This document shows positions 58,407-64,000 of a stretch of DNA of 64,000 nt, in pieces (position 1 is the first letter of the stretch; the number at the start of each line of letters is the position of its first letter). A program made the position numbers and the translations under genes. Below the pieces are notes generated by a model. It saw only the letters and a program-made list of their open reading frames with translations. It had not been told where the DNA came from and ran no database searches. Where the stretch lies: NCBI GenBank assembly GCA_027405735.1, contig JAPEHQ010000011.1, positions 186,001-250,000 on the forward strand. Direction: 5' to 3'. The DNA comes from Mucor racemosus (Eukaryota; Mucoromycota; Mucoromycetes; Mucorales; Mucoraceae).

Positions 58407-58685
58407 TGTAATAATTTGTGATTTTGGATAAATATTATAGTCAAAATAATATGCTAATGATATGATTTTTAATATTGGAAATCGGTAAACATTGGTTGAA
58501 GAAAGGTTAGTGTTCTTATTTGTAAATTAGATATTTATTAAGGAAAATAAATAAGGATGTAAAGAGGAAGAAAGGCAGATAATTCTACAAGGAATTATAG
58601 AAAGATTTCCTTGTAGTGTTTATAGAAACATTTGAGATGAACATTACTATTGTGAGTTATTATAGTGATAATTTGATTCATTACA
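58407..58685. mobile_element. Solo LTR, family L4, diverged copy
   Basis: 279 bp, starts T-G-T-A-A-T-A-A and ends T-C-A-T-T-A-C-A, with a perfect A-T-T-A-T duplication (58402-58406 and 58686-58690). Shares the body of L4 (A-T-T-T-G-T-A-A-A-T-T-A-G-A-T-A, A-T-T-T-C-C-T-T-G-T-A-G-T) with many changes, so it is older than 56073. Confidence 0.88.
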
Positions 58686-58690
58686 ATTAT

Positions 58691-60647
58691 TAAGGTTGAA
58701 AATACTTGATATATACATTGTATTTTGATATTGCTTTGTTTCTTTGAATATTGATATAGTTACAGAGATGGGCATTGGCTAGATACAACTATTAATATAA
58801 ATTATTCTTCTCCATATTTCCCAATTTCTCTTCAGAGAGTTCCATCTTAGGAATACGATTGAAATCATTAATAAATGTGGGGTTTGACCTGCTGCATATT
58901 TTACATTCTGAGCAATAATAATAGTAATAAACAGTGTTATCAGGTTCGGTATAAACCAAATCGTTTTCAAACAGCCCATGTACAGCAAAATATGATCAAA
59001 AATGTGAAAATCTGAGCTATAAATTCGTGTACAACAAAAAGATTCGAGCTGTTTATGCAAGATATATCATCAGGGCGAATACAATTGTTTAATATGTATG
59101 AGCATCAGAAAGGACCAAAAACTTATAGAAAATAATATTGAATGTGTTTTATATTAAATTATCAAATGCTTAATCAGTAGTTTTGACTATTTCCTCATCA
59201 CGATGTTTTAATAGAAAAAAAAGGGGGGGCGAGCCTCACCTCCCACAATAAGTTCATTCTCATAATCTGCAAACGCAAACGAAAATAAAAATATACTCTT
59301 TCGCTCTTCATTTTCGTAGTCGGTTTAGACTGACTAGCCTTTTCCTTTTTTATTTGAAGCTATTGTCTATGAGCGTAAACCGTCTAGGGAGTACCATTCA
59401 TCTTGGGACGTAGATCCGTGGCAATTGAACAAATGTTATAGGGTATTAGCTTTTTTATTCTTTTATTTTCTTGTGATCTGGGGGATTGGGGTTGGGATTA
59501 GTATTGTCCCCACCTCTAGGTGGTTATCTTTGTTAGTTGAAATGTTATAACTTGAAGCTAAAATATATACTTTTGTATTGAAAATCTGTTTAAAGCGATT
59601 GCATCTGAAACGACATGAAATATCAGCATGTTTGAAACATAATTGAAAGCAAATCACTTAAAAATCAAGAAAGGAGATAAATTGGTAGTAGTCAGTAGCA
59701 GTTAAAATATAGTGAGATCAGTATCTGTATTTTATCGTATTAGCTATAATAGCAATAGACAACTCATGATGATCAAATGATGGCATGACAGATTAATTTT
59801 CGTCGTTTTTAGACAGTTTCAAGCCTACATGTTAATAGAATTCAGTTTGATGCTGTACTTTGATTAATATGTATTCAACGGTATCTTTGATTTTTGAAAA
59901 CCCAATGTTTGAGATAATGCAACTGAAAAGAGTATCAAATGTGTCCATAAAGCCAAAACTGTTCCAGCACGATGATGATGGTTCATTAATTCAAACCCCG
60001 GTAGTAAATCAAAGAAATGTTGACAGCTGGCACCATACCACCCCATCGTAATTTACAAGTAAAACGCATATGTATTGACAAAACAAAAATTAGTAATCAA
60101 ATTGAAAGTACCAGAGAGCATTTGTAACTATTTTGTTTGTTAAAAAGCAGCTTTTTGATGGTAAAAAAAATCTTTTAGATCAGAATCATAAGCGTTGCAT
60201 TATCAAATCCTGAGTATCATATCATGCATTCGTGCCCTGTATATACTTTTTGATGTTATTTTTTTCACTTTAAATGTACACATAAAAGTGCCATTCAGTT
60301 ATTGAGATAGAATTTGTAACAAGCTGTTGAAAAAACAACTGCTCGTTCCTTTAACTCTGACTGATCACAACTTTTGGCTGGTAATCTAATACAAAATCAC
60401 ACACAATTTTGCTTAATTTGCTATCAAAATACATTATAAATCACAATTTTTAAAGTAGTGTGAGTGCTCTAATTGACCTGAACTATCAGAGCTTTATAAG
60501 ATTTGACTCTTAAATGTCAAAATGTGGGGGAGAGAATCCAAAACTGAGATCTAATGTGACTCTTTGACCTTGCCATTCACCCTGTTCGTTTCGTAGGATA
60601 TAAACCAGGTTCAAACTTTTTGTTATACAATTCTTTAAATATTCAAC
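58691..60647. other. Gene-free stretch upstream of the bL27m gene
   Basis: No confident gene. The frame at 59860-60051 has a protein-like C-terminal part (Q-H-D-D-D-G-S-L-I-Q-T-P-V-V) but no detectable partner exons. A G-run lies at about 59223. The bL27m promoter should be in the last few hundred bases. Confidence 0.45.
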
Positions 60648-61259
60648 ATGTCATTGCTGAACCGCACCTTTACACAGTTTAGCTCTACAACCATCAAAAG
60701 TAGCCAATGGGCTAACACAGCTAGACCAATGATTACACCTTTCTTACAGAACACAACAGGTTGGTTTTTTTTTTTTTTGGGTTTATGAAGAGCCGGGAGA
60801 GAAAAAGACCCTAGTTCAAATATTAAATCATATCTAAAATAGAATCAACTCAAGTGCGTTGGGCCACAAAAAAGTCTGGTGGTTCTTCACGTAACGGTAG
60901 AGATTCTGCTGGTAGAAGATTAGGTGTCAAGAAATTTGGTGGACAAGAAGTGATTCCCGGTAACATTATTGTTCGTCAAAGAGGTACTAAATTCCATGCC
61001 GGTGATAATGTAAGTTTTTTATGTTGTGAAGAGGATAATGGAAGGAAAACTCATTTAAATTGTGTGAATGTAGGTTGGTATGGGTAAAGATCATACACTT
61101 TTTGCACTTGAACCTGGATATGTTCGTTTTTATAAGGACGTTCAACATCCCAAGCGTAGATTAGTTGGCATTGTTCATGAACGTGAGGCAACACTTCCTA
61201 TTCCCATGGATCAACCCAAGCCAAGAAGATTTGATTTGGTCGATTTAACTGCTTTGTAA
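60648..61259 (+). CDS. Mitochondrial large-subunit ribosomal protein bL27m
   Basis: Exons 60648-60759, 60843-61009 and 61074-61259 give 154 residues. The first about 42 residues are basic, Ser/Thr-rich and acid-free (a presequence). The mature part begins [16 protein letters not shown], the L27 hallmark whose N-terminal arm reaches the peptidyl transferase centre, followed by [22 protein letters not shown] and [14 protein letters not shown]-terminal extension (P-K-R-R-L-V-G and beyond) is typical of the fungal mitochondrial form. Convergent with the Nma111 gene, with 61 bp between stops. Confidence 0.95.
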
Positions 61260-61320
61260 TCATGATGAAATTATCCAATTAATAAAAAAAAAATAGATGT
61301 ATATATACAAAAAAAAGTCT

Positions 61321-64000
61321 TTATTTATCGAAAAAGGACATATCCCAACCAAGAACAGACGATTCATTCTTTTTTATATGCCATGTTGGCCAGTAATGTC
61401 TATCTAATTTGATTGCTGTTACTTGAACAACATTGCTAGCTTTGACAAATTTAATTTGTATATGATTTTCATCATGGCTAAGTTTGTCATCTTCAATTTC
61501 ATCTTGTGTGGGTAGAGCAAGTAAAGATGCAGCATTACTGTCATGTTGCTTTTTGAATACACCTTCTTTGATTTGAGCATTTTTCATGTTTTGGAGTTTC
61601 ATCTTTTGACGGGTATGGAGATTTTTGGGATCTACAACTTGTAGAAATTCGTCAAGAGTCTTTACAGGGACTTGATCAATCTCTGTGATCCATATACCGC
61701 GCATTAGACTTGCTTGAGCTGGTGAACCGAAAAGACAACTTGAAACATAAACACCCTCAGGAACCTTTTTGTGGACTTGTTCTTTGGCAGAAGCATAAGT
61801 GTCTTGAATAATCATACCTTGCCAGCCAATTACCTCGGTAGTTTCCTTGCCATTAAAGCTTGTAGTAGGAACCACAAGGTTGAGTTCTTGGCCATCTCGA
61901 AGAATAGTCTACAATAGCATGAAATTGTCAATATCCAAGGAGAAAGTTATATTATTATGAGTATTATTTTACCAATCTCAATGCTTCTTGATCATGAAAG
62001 TAGCCAAGATCTGAAATATTTGATAACACTGAATCATTGACAGTTAATACAATATCTCCGGGTCGCAGCATCTGACCACAAAGACTTGATATATCGGTGA
62101 TGCCCAAAACGTAAATGACAGATGGCTGCTTGTCAGTTGCTTTGTTTTTGATTCTGTCAACCCATTCATTGGATACACCAATAAGACGAGCATGTGATAT
62201 CTGAAGGGTACCGAATTCTACATCAAGGCCTCTGACAATAGGAGCTTGTTTAGCCTTGAGTTTATTTACAACAGGCATAATAAGCCTTGATGATAAACCA
62301 CCTAAAACGCTAGAGAGTTGTCTTCGTTCATTTTCTATTGAAAAACTCATCCAAATAGCTCTTACTTTGCCAGTATGATCTGCAAATAAACCGCCTTGAC
62401 TAGCTAAAGTTCCATCGCTAACTTTGAAAGCTTCAACATTGGTAGCTCTCCATCTAGGTGGAGATGTCTCGGTGGTTCGAATAGCCCCTAAACTTGAGAT
62501 AACTGTCTTTTTGATATCAATTTCACTTCGACCTAATTATAAAAATGTCAATATTATACCTTGTACACTATTGCTTAATCTTACCAGAAAGACCAACATA
62601 AGTAACTTGGTCTCCAATTTGAAAATCTTGGTCATCCAAAGTAGCTACTTTCATTTTTATGCCAGCTTCAATGACTGGCGTAGGATCGAATCTCAATACA
62701 GCAAAATTGTAGAAAGGATGTAAAAAGACGAGCTCTGCAGAGATTGTAAGAGAATTCTCAAATGTTAATGAAATAACATTGACACTGATAGGTACTGTAT
62801 CACGATCACAAATAATCAGAGGAGGATTCATAGAGACTATCACACCAGCACCATACGAATGAGGGTTTTTGGAGCCATCTACAACAAATGGAGGGTAGCA
62901 ATCAACAGATACAATACTTTTTTTCAATGCTTCAATAGGGTCTTCCAGCTCATCATCTACTTGCTTTTCCGAAATTTCATTACAAACTAGGGTATTTGTT
63001 GAACAACGATTCAAGGGTGTTTGCAAAGCCTTATAATCCCAAATTCCAGTAGTATCTATCATAAAACATACTTAGTTTCTTGATTGTAATTAATATAAAA
63101 TAAAGATCTTACCATTTCTTGTTGCCATTTGGAATTTATGCCATCTCCAATCTAAATGAATGATCATCATTTTAATCTTCATGGGGCTTGCTAATGTATA
63201 GAATCGAATGGGAACTCTTTTGCCTTGCTCAATCTCTGATACAACCGAAACAAAATCATCAAGTGATTTTACTAATTTATTGTTTATACCAACAATGATA
63301 GAACTACGTAAAGCACGAGCACTACCCAACAAAAAGCCTGCAGTTCCAACATATACACCTGCATCTTTTAATGACAATCCGTATGATCTTGCCATTTGAT
63401 ATGACAAATCATTCAAAACACCACCCCCAAACTCTAAATAACGATAAGGAGTTACTGAATGCAAATCTTGAACTTGAATAATGATTTCCTTCAATTCTCC
63501 AGCTCTACTGATAACCAAATTGATAGGTGAATTGCTTTCAATTGAATTATCCAAATGCTCTTCCAAATCAACAAATAATTGAGGTAATAGCTGGCCGTTG
63601 CAAGTCAATAATATATCACCTGGCTCTAAATGATCATAAGCAGGTCCATCTAAAAGAACTGATTTAACAACCAATAATCCCTCGTTAACAATGCTCTTTT
63701 GTTGTTGAGATTGCGATCTAAGTCTTTGTTCCATATGGCGACTGAGACCAAGCTGGAGTAAAGCGTCGTACGATTGATACTCAAATGTAGTTTGGATGGT
63801 TCCACGAGGTATAATTCTACTGCCATCTTGAATTATATTGAGTGCACGTTGAGCACGATTCAATGGTAAATAGTAGCTAGAGGAAGATGTTGAAGCACCA
63901 CCTGCATTTAATGCTATAGCTCTACCATGAATATCCAATACTGGACTTCCGCTTGAACCTGAACTAGTGCTTGAAGCAGCTTGATAGTAAAATGTATTGA
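61321..64000 (-). CDS. nma111: Nma111-type nuclear HtrA serine protease; 5' part beyond window
   Basis: Minus-strand exons 63113 to beyond 64000, 62585-63055, 61973-62532 and 61321-61908 join in frame. The visible N-terminal end holds the catalytic Ser motif G-S-S-G-S-P-V-L-D (about 63950). Then come PDZ modules (G-D-I-L-L-T-C-N-G, G-V-Y-V-G-T-A-G-F, I-I-V-G-I-N-N-K), a degenerate second protease-like half (G-A-G-V-I-V; F-L-H-P-F-Y-N-F-A-V-L) and more PDZ (L-R-P-G-D-I-V-L-T-V-N), ending G-W-D-M-S-F-F-D-K. This two-fold protease/PDZ layout is specific to Nma111/Ynm3. In yeast it is a nuclear HtrA-like protease linked to apoptosis and lipid homeostasis. The His and Asp of the triad are outside the window. 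Confidence 0.93.

Noticed and set aside
58779..59060. 93-residue minus-strand frame in the 57-60 kb desert
   Set aside because: Hydrophobic, no recognised domain, no neighbouring exons or promoter features; expected by chance in AT-rich DNA of this length.

Overview
The window looks like nuclear DNA of an early-diverging filamentous fungus, most likely Mucoromycota (Mucorales-like). Reasons: it is strongly AT-rich by eye; genes are cut by many short introns (about 50-90 bp, GTAAG-type donors); there is a Medusa/DUF7082 regulator; and there is a multi-finger C2H2 protein with repeated D-P-N-D-P-N-type linkers of a kind I associate with mucoralean fungi. The genus cannot be fixed from sequence alone.

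Layout. (1) 1-7.8 kb is genic: a Medusa-like regulator (cut by the left edge), UBC13 and a Rheb GTPase, all on the minus strand, then a plus-strand C2H2 protein preceded by an acidic, frameshifted reading frame. (2) 7.8-23.8 kb is a repeat block. A 6-kb CACTA-like element with subterminal repeats and a solo LTR inside it is followed directly by a truncated inverted copy, giving a palindrome with 4.5-kb arms; a broken retropepsin gene follows. (3) 23.8-25.3 kb has tRNA-Glu with a solo LTR and a 1.15-kb repeat stacked just upstream of it. (4) 25.7-33.9 kb is a dense gene island: GPALPP1/DUF3752 protein, ZZ-zinc-finger/EF-hand membrane protein, omega-amidase (Nit2 type), FYVE-finger protein. (5) 34.1-38.6 kb has tRNA-Ser, again with repeats stacked upstream, a MITE, solo LTRs, a 367-bp inverted repeat pair and a tRNA-like sequence. 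(6) 39.4-43.5 kb is a tandem-repeat block (36-, about 120-, about 54- and about 68-bp units). (7) 43.9-57.2 kb is a second giant palindrome made by two related 6-kb elements, loaded with solo LTRs, followed by a further fragment of the same element. (8) 57.2-60.6 kb is largely empty. (9) 60.6-64 kb holds mitochondrial bL27 and Nma111 (HtrA family, cut by the right edge), tail to tail.

The genes do not form one pathway; most are housekeeping. The most interesting non-standard material is the repeat biology. The 6-kb element carries a decayed piece of a host-like cytoplasmic dynein intermediate chain gene (WD40 part). Two independent pairs of this element form very recent giant inverted repeats. 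Repeats are parked 10-20 bp upstream of pol III genes. Several solo LTRs keep readable target-site duplications, so the order of events can be reconstructed.

Exon boundaries below were joined by hand from GT-AG sites, reading-frame continuity and family conservation, without transcript evidence.
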